From Fistularia commersonii (lineage: Eukaryota; Chordata; Actinopteri; Syngnathiformes; Fistulariidae), in the NCBI GenBank assembly GCA_037954325.1, contig JBBMNZ010000001.1, positions 12,009,258 to 12,073,257 on the forward strand: a stretch of 64,000 bases of DNA, in the 5' to 3' direction. Shown here one piece after another: positions 23,566 through 34,397 of the stretch. The first letter of the stretch is position 1, and every line of letters begins with the position of its first letter. The position numbers were made by a program, and so were the translations under genes. The notes below the pieces were generated by a model. That model did not search any database and had not been told where the DNA came from. It saw nothing but the letters and a program-made list of their open reading frames with translations.

Positions 23566-25473
23566 ATGAACCAGGGCCACGGGGAAGAAGGAGGCGCCGT
23601 CACCGCCGAGGCCAAAGTCATCCACCATGCTCTGAACTCAGACCCAGACAAAGACAGGAATCTTTGTCGGGGTTACGTGCAAGGGCTCCTGCGGGATGAC
23701 ATGGACTTCAGTCCCCCCAAGGTCTTTGAGAAGGAGTACCTGCTGGACCAAAGTCTGGTGGAGAACAACCACATAGGTCACCAGAGAGGCATGGGCTTGC
23801 ACGTAACGGACGATCAACTTCACCCCTCCAATAAGAAACCGGACATATCCCTCCCTCCTCATGCTGACACCAATGTGTTCAATCATATAGCTGTGATGCA
23901 GCAAAACTGTACAAGGGGTAAAATCCAAAATGGCGGCAGGGATAAAGTGTCTTGCGATGCAGATTCCTCTGTGTGCCTGTCTAGTCCTACCAAGAAGGAT
24001 GCTGATCTGTCAGTCTTAGAATCCAATCCCGAACGCAGGGGCATCGGTGCGCCGACTGAAACGGTGCCCAATCTGGTCATCGAAGTGGGAGGGCAAACCA
24101 TCAGCGCTCACAAGTCTATCCTGGCCGCAAAAAGTGACTACTTCAAGGCCCGTCTGTCCCGAGACATCCTGACAGTCAAGGGGCTGAGTTACAAGACTCT
24201 GTCCACGCTGATAGACTATGTGTACACATCTCAGATGAATGTTCATAAAGGCAATGTTGTCGATGTCATCACAGGGGCCAAAATCCTGCAGATCCCCTGC
24301 GCAGTCCAGGCCGCTGTAGACTGCATGTCTCTGCAAATCACTGGCGAGAACTGTTATGAGATCCTAACCATCGCCAAAAAGCAGCGGCTAAGCGAGCTTA
24401 AGGACACCGCCTATGGTTTCATGAGCGATAACTTCCTCCAGATCCTGAAGGACCCCTCTGTGTACGGCCGTCTGACCGGATCAGAACGGGATCTGATCCT
24501 GAGGAAGAGATTGGAAGGGAGGAAAACGCTCATGGTCATGGAGATAAATGATGTTTTTGATCGGATGGGGAGCCGGCCGCCGAGCCGCTGCGGCAGCCGT
24601 CCTCAGAGCCCCTTGTCAGCTGGGCTTTTGGAGGACGACCATATGATATACTGCTTTGACGAAAAAGAAAGCGACTGGAGAGCGTTGACTGCCATGCCTG
24701 AGGACATAAACACTAAAGGCTGTGGCGTCTGCACCATGTACAACTACCTGTTCGTGGCGGGAGGAATAAAGGGGTACGGAGACAAGGGCAAGGTGTCGGA
24801 TAGAGTTTTCTGCTACAACGCCATCACCAACTGCTGGGCAGAGGTGCGGCCCCTGACTCAGGCCCGTGCTCAGCTGAAACTGGTGTCTATGGATGGCTAC
24901 CTGTACGCCATAGGGGGGGAATGTTTATTCACCGTGGAGAAGTACGACCCTCGCACGGACCGCTGGACCATGGTGGCTCCTTTGCCCAAGGGAGCCTTCG
25001 CGGTGGCTCATGAAGCCACGACATGCAGCGGGGAACTCTACGTCTCCGGGGGCTCCCTGTTCTACCGTCTCCTCAAGTATGACCCCAAGAGGGACGAGTG
25101 GCAGGAGTGCCCCTACAATAACAGCAGGAAGAAGTCGACGGACATGGTGGCTCTGAAGAGCTATATCTACCGCTTTGACGTCAACCGCGACCAGGGGATC
25201 GACGTGTTCAAGTACAACACCATTGTGAAAATGTGGCATGATTGTGCCTCCCAGAGGCTCGGAAGCGCTTTACCATTCAGGTGTGCAATTATCGACAACT
25301 GCATCTATTGCGTGAACAAAAGCCAGGCTCTGCAGTTTGTGGTGGAGGAGGAAAATGGCTATTTTGTCGAGGAGGTGCTGAGGGCACCACTGGAGGCAAA
25401 AGGTGTCCTCTTTCCATTTGTCCTTACTTTGCCTGAAAAGCCTGAAAAAGCATCGGGTTGTGATCCAGAATAA
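23566..25473 (+). CDS. kbtbd11: KBTBD11, BTB-BACK-Kelch protein, single coding exon
   Basis: 635 codons uninterrupted, close to the human length. The start at 23566 has a purine at -3. Residues 1-165 are low-complexity. The BTB domain is about 168-257 (VIEVGGQTISAHKSILAAKS, YFKARLSRDIL). BACK follows at about 258-330 (ENCYEILTIAKKQRLSELKD, FMSDNFLQILKDPSVYGRL). A Ser/Arg-rich linker (SRPPSRCGSRPQSPL) leads to Kelch repeats at about 357-600, with GG turns at YNYLFVAGG, YAIGGECLFTVEKYDP and YVSGGSLFYRLLKYDPKRDE. The end, LFPFVLTLPEKP, is typical of KBTBD11. BTB-Kelch proteins commonly act as Cullin-3 substrate adaptors; that is family knowledge, not visible here. Position and strand downstream of ARHGEF10 match human 8p23.3. 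There are no damaging changes. Confidence 0.95.
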   Translation: MNQGHGEEGGAVTAEAKVIHHALNSDPDKDRNLCRGYVQGLLRDDMDFSPPKVFEKEYLLDQSLVENNHIGHQRGMGLHVTDDQLHPSNKKPDISLPPHADTNVFNHIAVMQQNCTRGKIQNGGRDKVSCDADSSVCLSSPTKKDADLSVLESNPERRGIGAPTETVPNLVIEVGGQTISAHKSILAAKSDYFKARLSRDILTVKGLSYKTLSTLIDYVYTSQMNVHKGNVVDVITGAKILQIPCAVQAAVDCMSLQITGENCYEILTIAKKQRLSELKDTAYGFMSDNFLQILKDPSVYGRLTGSERDLILRKRLEGRKTLMVMEINDVFDRMGSRPPSRCGSRPQSPLSAGLLEDDHMIYCFDEKESDWRALTAMPEDINTKGCGVCTMYNYLFVAGGIKGYGDKGKVSDRVFCYNAITNCWAEVRPLTQARAQLKLVSMDGYLYAIGGECLFTVEKYDPRTDRWTMVAPLPKGAFAVAHEATTCSGELYVSGGSLFYRLLKYDPKRDEWQECPYNNSRKKSTDMVALKSYIYRFDVNRDQGIDVFKYNTIVKMWHDCASQRLGSALPFRCAIIDNCIYCVNKSQALQFVVEEENGYFVEEVLRAPLEAKGVLFPFVLTLPEKPEKASGCDPE

Positions 25474-26965
25474 TTACAGAAGACGACACGCACGCTCCCC
25501 TACTTCCTCGCTTTGTGTTATTGCCCATTTGGAACGTGTTAATCTGCATGCAGTTCAAAGGGATTCTGGTTGGGGGCACAGGAGGTGGGGTGGCAGGGAG
25601 ATTAAAGGGAAAACTTTTCCACACTGAATGAATGCAACACTGTTTGTCCCCAAGTGTAGATGCTGACGTGGTGAAAGTGGCCCTGGCATATTTCCTGTAT
25701 CCCCCGCTTGTGTTGTATGGTGCACTTTTTGTAATTTTATGACATATTATTTAGATCATATTAGCTCCTTGACCAGCGACTCTGGTAATGAAAATGTGTT
25801 TCTTAAGAAATTGTGCGAAACAAGACTTGAAGCTTCTCCTTGCGTGCTCTGCAGATGATGCTACATATGGACTATGCAACCGAATATCATGTATAAAATC
25901 ACATCAGCTGTGAGGATGTATATTTTCAGTTTGAAGCTGGAGAAGTGTTCTCCAATATCTGATCGGCGCTGCCTTCGAATTGACCCAGTAAAACCAAGTT
26001 GTGTTAAGATCAGCTGGAAAATGTATTGCCATCTGTTTACTAAAAAACTGCGAAGCCTTTTCGGGGCACATGTTGTACAGTTCAGGTGGATACAGCCTTT
26101 AAATGTCATGTGAGAGATTATTTTAATTTGAAAACTGCATGACATTCTTGTAAATTTAAGAGTTTGACAATGCATACTTCTTGGTGTTTGAGTTCATGCA
26201 TGAGCAGGTTTGCCAAAGACTAAGACTTTGCATATATATTCTCCACATTGACATTTAAAGATTACTGACTATCATGATGCTGAAAACTTTTGTTTGTATG
26301 TTTTGGATGGAAGGAAATCATGTTCGCTGCTAACAGACACTTTTTGGATGTTTAGGAAAGTTAGCCATTTAGAATCCTCCAAGAGTCATCTACCGAGTTT
26401 ATTTTCCTCTACCTGTGTGTTCTTATAAAACAAACACAGGAGCCCTGCTCTCTTGCTTGGGGGCTACATCACTGACGAGGGCCTGCTTGTCAGGTCAAAA
26501 GTTTAAATCAGACACTGGAACACTCTATTCACGCTCAGTCGCTGTTTTTTACCCTGTGATGCTAATGTGCTAAAAATAAAACTACACTGATAGCAGTTCT
26601 GCTCCAGAATCTCTTTTTTTTAGACAGCCCAGGTTGGTTTACTGCTACAATAACGGTGTTAGATTTGTAAGGATGATGACCCCAAATACATTCTTACAGC
26701 AAAGTGCTTTTGGTAATGTGTTAAAGTGCTTGGAAGCAGTCACCTTACTTGGATATACTGAATGTGGTTTGGATTTTTGCCAGCAGGTATCTGTATTTTT
26801 GTAAATTTCCTTATGGATTCGGGTGCTTTGGCGCTGATGGAGTTGCTGTAGTGATAGGCCAAAGCTTTTAGGTAAAATATTTAGAACAGATTCACCATTT
26901 AGCTGTTGGATAGTATTTGCCAGTCAAAACCAAGTGCTTTTAATAAAATATTTTGTGTCTGAGAA
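25474..26965 (+). other. kbtbd11: KBTBD11 3' UTR
   Basis: About 1.5 kb AT-rich sequence without coding signal, running from the stop to the poly(A) signals at 26575 and 26942. The end is approximate. Confidence 0.65.
26942..26947 (+). terminator. kbtbd11: KBTBD11 distal poly(A) signal
   Basis: AATAAA followed within 30 nt by a GT-rich element (GTTTGGTGTTCTG), the usual downstream sequence. A second AATAAA at 26575-26580 could give a shorter 3' UTR. Confidence 0.65.
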
Positions 26966-27020
26966 ACGTTTGGTGTTCTGTATTGTTTTTTCCGTGTTGA
27001 TCTTCCTCAGCAGAAATGGA

Positions 27021-27035
27021 GACGCCATCTAGCGG
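27021..27035 (-). promoter_or_regulatory. CTCF-like motif, minus orientation
   Basis: GACGCCATCTAGCGG reads on the minus strand as CCGCTAGATGGCGTC. This fits the CTCF core CCASYAGRKGGCR with one mismatch (third base). It lies about 75 bp past the KBTBD11 distal poly(A) signal. Confidence 0.4.
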
Positions 27036-27039
27036 ACAT

Positions 27040-29815
27040 TGGCAGTAACATCAATATGTTTTACTCATTGTGGTTGACATCAAGCACAAACTTAATTCAA
27101 TCAAATGCCAAGTTTTTAAAAAGAGATCAAAAGGGAACAGAAAGAAGCCTTTTTATCATTTCTCAACTAAAAATCAGATTCTTTTTATTTTCACCCAATG
27201 TTTTTCATTGTGTAATTATTCAAATTCAAAATATCAAACTGTCACACAGTAGTTACAGATCAACATATTAGCCTTAAATAAACACCCAACAGACCATCTA
27301 AAATATCTTCTGGTAGTGGAATATTATTTCACATGAAAGAAATCAAAAATAAAATTCAAATTGCATGAAAGCCTTATTAGTCACCTGATGAATTTAACTC
27401 CCATCTTAACATATTAAACATATCAAGAGGAATCCATTGTAACCTGATCCACTCCTTATAATGCAAGCTCTTAATCAGACTGTTTCCCTATAAAAAAACA
27501 AAATTAATGAATTAAAAAATCTCTGACTACTTCTGATAGTGTTGAGGTGCATTAATCCATCACAAGGATGATGTTTTACATTAACATTTAGGCAATACTT
27601 GTTTCTTCAACTGCAAGAGACCAGCAGTTAGTCTGCTAAAATATAGATACAATTTTAAAATATGACATACACACACAACCATGAGCAACCATGACCGAGG
27701 CAGTACGTCGCTGACATTAGAAGAATTAAGAATACTCATGGAGTGGTTTGAAGAATGATTAGGATTTTGGTTACATAATTTGTTATGAACTCTAATTTTA
27801 ACTTTTAAGACATTTGGGGGAGAGGCGCTCAAAGGCTGACTTAAAGTGAACTGTGGGGGGCCACAGGGCCATGAACATTCACTTTCTCTCCCCTCCACTC
27901 CCACCTTTTCATCACACATTAAATGAATTTTGGAAAGTGATACTTTATGGTTTAAATAGATTATTATTGTGGCCTTCTTCAAATAATCACCTGTTTTTTT
28001 TAACGTTTTTCAGAAAACAAAAAACTATACTAAAAAACTGAACTATATGTTATGGAATTGATTTTGGCAAATAAAATAATTTTCATAAAAAAATGAATGG
28101 GGCAATTATTTTGAGAAGGTGACAATACTGTATGTGGGACTTGCAGCTCTGTGTATTTATGAATAGTTGACCAATGTGTTTATATTCTACTGACTGCAAT
28201 TACAATAATATTATTTCAGGTATTTCAGAGCGTTAATACTAGTAAAGGTCACACAGACACTTTGAGGCACCTAAAGGGACCCTGTGGACACAGGACTGTG
28301 TCTTGTTCCTCTGCATGTGCAAAAATGACGTGTATGCATTCCTAGGTGAGCAAAAGTGCAGAATTGATGTTAAGAAATATGGGTATATATGCATAATAAT
28401 ACAATTATATGTAGTTTGGGCAGCATATATGGATAAGTATACTATTTTTTGTACTTTAATTCTGCAAGAAAAGGAACCGCCTGTAGTCCGCTAGTTTGAG
28501 GCTGGTTTGTGTGTAAAGTATATTTTCAGTGTTAGGATATTTTAGTTCCTTTAAAGTGTGCATTTTATCTACGTAATAGTACAGAGTGAACGCGATTGGT
28601 GTTTAACTCAGCTGTCAGAGACTAGCTCTGTGGCACACACACTATGATGATGGGCTTGTGTTCCACACTGTCTGATAACAAATTATTATTCAGCTTCTTT
28701 GCTCTTTGGGTATGTATGTGTGTCTATGTGTGTATACTGTGAAACATTTAATCTCTATTTTTTCTTACAGCTTTTCACACTGTCTATAATGTAAGGGACA
28801 GGATATATTCATGTGAACAAAATGGAAATTAATCCTGAACCAGTTGTAATGGAACGGCTGGTGTTTCTGTGGTTGCTTTGTGGAATCCAGCACAAAATCA
28901 TCAAATAACGCTGATATCAGTGTAATCTCAGTCCTCTGTTTGATGTGATATGCTCATTGACACAAAACCTTCTTCATAAAACAATATCCTATTATAAATT
29001 TCCAGGTCATTTCAAACACATAACTGATAAACATGCCAAGATATTTTAACCCAAACACAAGTACACATTGTTTTCATTCAGACAAAACATTTCTATTATG
29101 TCAATGACTGAGGCAGCTGTTCTTACAATATGAAGACATAAACACAAATATTTGATCATCAACAAATGCATCTTATTATTATTATCAAATGCATAAAACT
29201 CATTTTGATAATGGCAAAATCCCATTTCATCACAGTTTCTGGTTTCCTGTACCCTAACTTCTGACTTATTATATGCTCAACTATTACTATGTACTATGTC
29301 CCTATAAATACTGAGTATTTGGTTAAATCCTTGCAGTGTGTGGAGGCATGGATACAGGATATATTTATGCAGGTTGTCTCTAAAGGACTGAAAAATTAAT
29401 AGAAAATAAAAAGGTACAATAAAAAAGTAACAGAAATGTATAACTTCCTACTTGTGTTAATTAATTAATCAATTGTTTCATTTCACAATTTAATTTAATT
29501 GTTCAATTGGTTGTATTGTCTCTGTTTAAATATCGAGGGGGAAAAAATGCAGTCTTTTGTTGAGCGATCTTTACAGGTCCTTGCATAATAAATAATAGCA
29601 TAGAATACTTTTGAAAGGTCATAGGCAGTCAGTGCAAACATGACACAAGCACATCTTCTTTTTTTCTCTCCATAATGTGTATGTGTCATTAAACAAAATG
29701 TACCAAAATAACAACAACCCCAAAACCCACAGAAACCTATACAATACTTATGATTGATGACTTGGAAGAATAGTGGCTGATTTTAGAGAAGAGCTGTCTG
29801 GACAAAATAGTTGAT
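27040..29815. other. Intergenic, nothing recognised
   Basis: AT-rich non-coding sequence downstream of KBTBD11. No gene, RNA gene or named repeat found. Confidence 0.55.
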
Positions 29816-29819
29816 CGGA

Positions 29820-30115
29820 GTACAACTCACCGCTCTCTCCCTCTTACACCCACACACAGATACACTCACACATTGAAGGTGGCAGAGCTACCTTGCAAGG
29901 CGCTAACCAGACCGTCGGGACTGGGGGTCCAATATTCAAAACCTATCGAAATGCAGACAAAAACATGCAGTAAGTTCATCAGACACCCGAATTTGTCCAG
30001 ATGTGGGAATGAGTGAATGAATGGTTGTATGTTTCAGAATGTACCCCTTTAATCCACTTGCAACTGATCGAGGGTGAACCCAACCTCTCACTCAATGACA
30101 GATGCATATGAATTC
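29820..30115 (+). repeat. Degraded tRNA-derived SINE
   Basis: A weaker relative of the copies at 13055 and 14886. AACATGCAGTAAGTTCATC, GAATTTGTCCAG, GGGAATGAGTGAATGAATGG and a consensus-like tail (GCAACTGATCGAGGGTGAAC) appear in the expected order. The tRNA head is barely visible. Confidence 0.5.
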
Positions 30116-30184
30116 TGAATATCAAAGCAGTTATCCTATCATGTTAGCTATCAACATATAACTGCAAGGGCTAATGTAATTTTA

Positions 30185-30480
30185 GTAAGAAGTTATTTGT
30201 ACCTGTCTCTCCTAACCATCATGCCCCTTCTGTCTCTACTACATACTTCTTCTCATTTCGGCTTTTCCCTTCAGGGGTCACCACAACTAATCAACCTTCT
30301 CCATCTAACCCTCTTCTCTGTATCTTCCTCTCTCACACAACTACCTTCATATCCTATCTGTCTCTACTACATTCTTGCTCGAAATCTATCTGTCTTCCTC
30401 TCTCGTTCTATCACTTTCTACCCCAACCTTTTGAGACAGAAAGCTGCCCATGCCTTTTTGCCTGGCCTCTGTCACTAGTT
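30185..30480 (-). mobile_element. 3' end fragment of an RTE-like LINE
   Basis: The pyrimidine-rich plus strand contains TCTTCCTCTCTCACACAACT followed by ACCTTCATATCCTATCTG. This parallels 15110-15175 (TCCTCTCTCACACCAACTAC, then TTTCAGATCCTCTCTCAC) at the 3' end of LINE copy 1. Only a few hundred bases are kept. Confidence 0.5.
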
Positions 30481-30654
30481 GTCACTCATGGGGGAATTTG
30501 GGGTCTCTTTAGCACTTTTGAAAGACTGCGCTCCAGTCCTGCTCGACATGGAAAAAGTCATTAGACAACTATGTTTTAATTTGGCGCTATAAGAAAAAAA
30601 ATCTGACATTACTCAGCTCCAGCGGCTTCCTTCTACATGTTGTTCAGACTTTGG

Positions 30655-30670
30655 CCACTAGGAGGCAGTG
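30655..30670 (+). promoter_or_regulatory. CTCF-like motif, plus orientation
   Basis: CCACTAGGAGGCAGTG matches the CTCF core (CCASYAGRKGGCRS) at every core position and is followed by TCAGCG. It points away from the minus-strand site at 27021, so the two sites are divergent. Confidence 0.5.
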
Positions 30671-32590
30671 TCAGCGCACGGTTAAGAATGGGTTTGCCAA
30701 CCGTGTACTTGCAGGAGACTTGCTTCTTACTTAACCGTGGATTCCAACGCAACATACTGTGATCAGGAGAACATTCCAAATGTACAACAGGAGCTTTAAT
30801 TTTATTTTTTTTTATTTCGAGAACCACATCATGCATATATCACAGTGATTGGCGGTCTGGCACAATTTTAGTAGAAAATTTTGATCATTCCGATAATTAG
30901 AAAGTAACAATTAGAATATTTCTGTTTCAGGAGTTTACCTCTAAAGATGTCCTTTAATGTGAAAAATGTATTAATTCCATACTACTACTCATGTTACAAG
31001 TCATAACTCATATTCTATTAGGTCAGAGAGAGAACACATTCATGAATTTAAGAGTCAAAGGAATCAAAGGAGAAAAAATGTGCAGAATGAATATGCACTT
31101 AATAATAACCAGGAGACTAAAACTGAATAATGTATTAGATTAAGATGGAGTAATTCAATAGTAATTACAGAATAACAGTAACAACAACAACAATGATAGT
31201 AATGATAATTTATTTTTACCTGTGTCTGGTCCTGCCATTTTAGCCGTTTTTAATGTTTTCACAGAAGATAGCCAACTCTACTTTCTTTTGTCTGGGCTGA
31301 TAACAGTGTAAACTTTGTTGATGGTTATTTGGCTTTGTCACAAGTATTAATTTTCATGTAAAACTAAAGGAATTTTCCTGTAAGTTTGCATGGTGCGCTT
31401 AGTTATTACTGTTGAATTGTAGTTATTAATTTAGGCATACAAGACTTTTCATCGAGAACTGGAGATGTTCCCCAATCCCATGAATTGTTTTTTTTTTTTT
31501 CTGTAGTCTGTTTTCACAATGATACAGAACCAAACAAAGCCACCCAGAAAAACATCCTACTTTCAGAAATTTTAGAGAGGTTCAAAGTTAGGGAAACACT
31601 ATTAAATGGTTATAGTAATTTGTCATACTACTCGAGGTTGTGGGAAACAATTCAGTCAGTGCATAAATGGCTAAAATAACCCTTTGTTTGTTTCTGTGGT
31701 TGTTCATCTTGACTAAAATTAAATGCTACCTCATCCCCCAGCTTCACTGGCTCCCTTTTGCCTTGCCCGTAGCTGTGAGGAGGAGGTGTGAAGATGAAGC
31801 TCTGGCTCTCCGGTGTTCCGATAACTGTCTCGTGGACGTGACAAAGTTCAGAAAGATCGGACGGATATTGTGCGGGCAGTGCCACTGTCGCACAGCAAAT
31901 GAGTGCATTGACTAAGATAGTAACGTGGTACTAATGGAAGATCCATGCTTGTTCTTAATATTCCTATAGAATACTAATTACGCATGTCTGCATAATTGGT
32001 TTTGGTCTTTCGAATGGGGTTAGCTTGTTAGCGCTATTCTCACCCGCATCTAAATTTAGCCCAGGTGGACTGCACACCGCGCCTGATGAGTTTAGACTTT
32101 GAAGAGTAGTATTAACCGATCTTATATCTAAAAGGAATGAAATTGATATCTGAAATACTTTACACTTGGTCACTACTGCTATAATGTTTTACGATTGGAT
32201 TTTGTTTGTGATGGCCAGAATGTATGATATTTTTGCCTTTCGGGTGGGGCACTTTTTAATTTAATTATGAGCTGATTATCTGTGATTGTATCCTAAAACA
32301 GCAAAAGCAACCCCCTTTGGAGCCGAACAGCAAAATTGTTAAAGGCTGGAAATGAAAATCACCAGAGAAAAGTATGGCCTGGGGAGAACCATCATGTAAT
32401 GTGCTTTTCCATATCCACCCCGCACTCTCTCATTTATGCTATTTGAATATACACAGAATTATTTACACCTTCAAGGCAACTCAGCTGAACTGCACATCAG
32501 TCAATTAGTAAATCAGAAATTTTCTGTGATTCCATTTTAGCGTGGAGTCCTTGGCTCCCTCTGGTCTCCCCCCCTCCGCCCCCCTCCCCT
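30671..32590. other. Intergenic, nothing firmly recognised
   Basis: AT-rich. One 82-codon open frame at 31667-31915 begins with a signal-peptide-like stretch and is Cys-rich afterwards, but it has no family match I can support (see findings). Otherwise empty. Confidence 0.5.
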
Positions 32591-32770
32591 CTTTTAGTCT
32601 CTCATACTGACAGTGACAAATTACTCCTCTGCTTGGAGAGATTGAAAATTAAAAGCATTTAAAGTTGCTCATGCATTTATGCTAATGAGAAATTCAGATA
32701 TGATTTGCATGCGAAAGAGCCTAGTCTGAGAATTCATCATTGCCCCCACTACCTTCAGCCCTTCATTTGT
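32590..32770. promoter_or_regulatory. Candidate conserved non-coding element A
   Basis: A dense cluster of homeodomain/POU-type sites: GCATTTATGCTAATGAGAAA, then a perfect octamer ATTTGCAT at 32704-32711 inside GATATGATTTGCATGCGAAA. Flanks contain no repeat signatures. The base composition and lack of coding frame resemble vertebrate developmental enhancers. Conservation could not be tested. Confidence 0.35.
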
Positions 32771-33429
32771 GAAAGCTTTCTGTTGTGGCTGTTTTTTTTT
32801 GTTTTTTTTTGTTTTTTAATTTATTTTACAAATGTATTCAATTGAGCGTATGTGATTAAAGTTGTGCGTGATGTATATGCTGATAATACAGCAGTTCATA
32901 CAGCTGCATTTTATTTACGTACAATATGTAGTATTAGAATTTTTTCTTTTATTTTTAGATATGTATTTTTAGTGTAACCTTCCATTGGCACATCCCTGTA
33001 GCCACTCAGCCAAATTGGGTCATTGTGTCTGTCATTGTGCTTTGGCACATTACACCACAGGAAGAATCACTATGAAAATAATGACATTGTGCAGTTGCTC
33101 TTTCCTCACAGCACTGCAGTACAGACTGTGTAACACAACACATTCTTATTGGTATAAAGCTGGCCAGGCAAAGTTTGAATTAGGAACATTGTTTACTGGG
33201 TATGAGCCTCTAAATTCTAATATTAAAATGTTTGTTCAGATGAAAAGGGCTTTGTTTTGTGATAAACATGTGCGGAATGCTTTGGAGCCGGAGGATTAAA
33301 CTCTGCGCTGATTTGTTTTCTCAGAAAGCTCCATCCACTTCTTCCTCTGAAAATATTAAAGCGCACACTTTTTTTTCAACTTTTTTTCAGCGATTAAACG
33401 ATTGTAACCTTGGAAACAAGATGCATTAA

Positions 33430-33740
33430 TGAAGGTGGAAAATGAAATGGGGCTTTAATTTGTTTCAGTGTTCATAGCGGAGGTGAAATGGATTAGCTTT
33501 GATTGAGGTGTGAGATGAAGAAGGGAAGCGCTGACATGACACTTGTATTTGTCATCGTGTCATTTCAAGGAGGCTGCTGCAGCAATTATGAATATGGGTA
33601 CACAGCAATTAAAAGCGGTAGTATTCATTATTAATTTTTGTATTAATTTTTCAGAGGACGCTGAAATGATTGCCACTGCACATGGGCTTTCCAATTATGC
33701 TGCTTAATTAGAAATGTCAATATTAAGAAATAATTAAACT
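33430..33740. promoter_or_regulatory. Candidate conserved non-coding element B
   Basis: About 300 bp with repeated homeodomain cores in mixed orientation: GCAGCAATTATGAATATGGG, ACAGCAATTAAAAGCGG, CATTATTAATTTTTG, CCAATTATGCTGCTTAATTA and AAATAATTAAAC, separated by higher-complexity sequence (GGACGCTGAAATGATTGCC). This is the strongest enhancer-like stretch in the window by eye. Confidence 0.4.
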
Positions 33741-34225
33741 TGGGAATACATTTAGGTTGTCAGAAATATTTAAAAAGTTATGACCATCACTCAAATGATG
33801 TTTTGCAATGATTTGGAAATTAAAGATGTGCCTTTGATCAATGAGTGGGAGCACCAAAACCGGATAGTGAGTATATTACAAGGAGAGCTCTGCATATTAT
33901 TTTTTTAAAATGATTATTCTACAAGAATCTTCAATATGGATCCAGAGACAGAAATCTCATGGAGAAAATTTATTGACACATAGATTGAGGGGGAGTATTC
34001 CTGATCTGTTGTTTTTAGTATGTTTCCTCCAAACGCTGACCTGCGCAGTTTATTCTGTCATCTGTACTTATTAAAGGTCACCAGCCACATTTTAAGAAAT
34101 GCTTGAAGAATCCATGGTTTCACAAAGCCACCAGTACTCAGTATTTAATGTCACTGCAGATTGCTTTATCTCTTCAGTTATCAAAGCAGAGGAGTCACAG
34201 CACCAAAACAATATCCGCACCACCA

Positions 34226-34226
34226 T

Positions 34227-34264
<38 letters not shown>

Positions 34265-34319
34265 GATATGGATATGGATATGGATATGGATATGGATATG
34301 GATATGGATATGGATATGG

Positions 34320-34394
<75 letters not shown>
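34226..34394. repeat. Compound microsatellite (TATATG)n-(TATGGA)n-(TG)n
   Basis: Three successive phases: TGTATA hexamers, GGATAT hexamers from about 34263, and a pure TG run at 34337-34394. It directly abuts the 3' end of the Rex1-like LINE, a common origin for such arrays. Confidence 0.9.

Positions 34395-34397
<3 letters not shown>

Noticed and set aside
23638..25239. Minus-strand open frames of 72-106 codons across KBTBD11
   Set aside because: Shadow frames opposite a long GC-balanced coding exon; the peptides match nothing.
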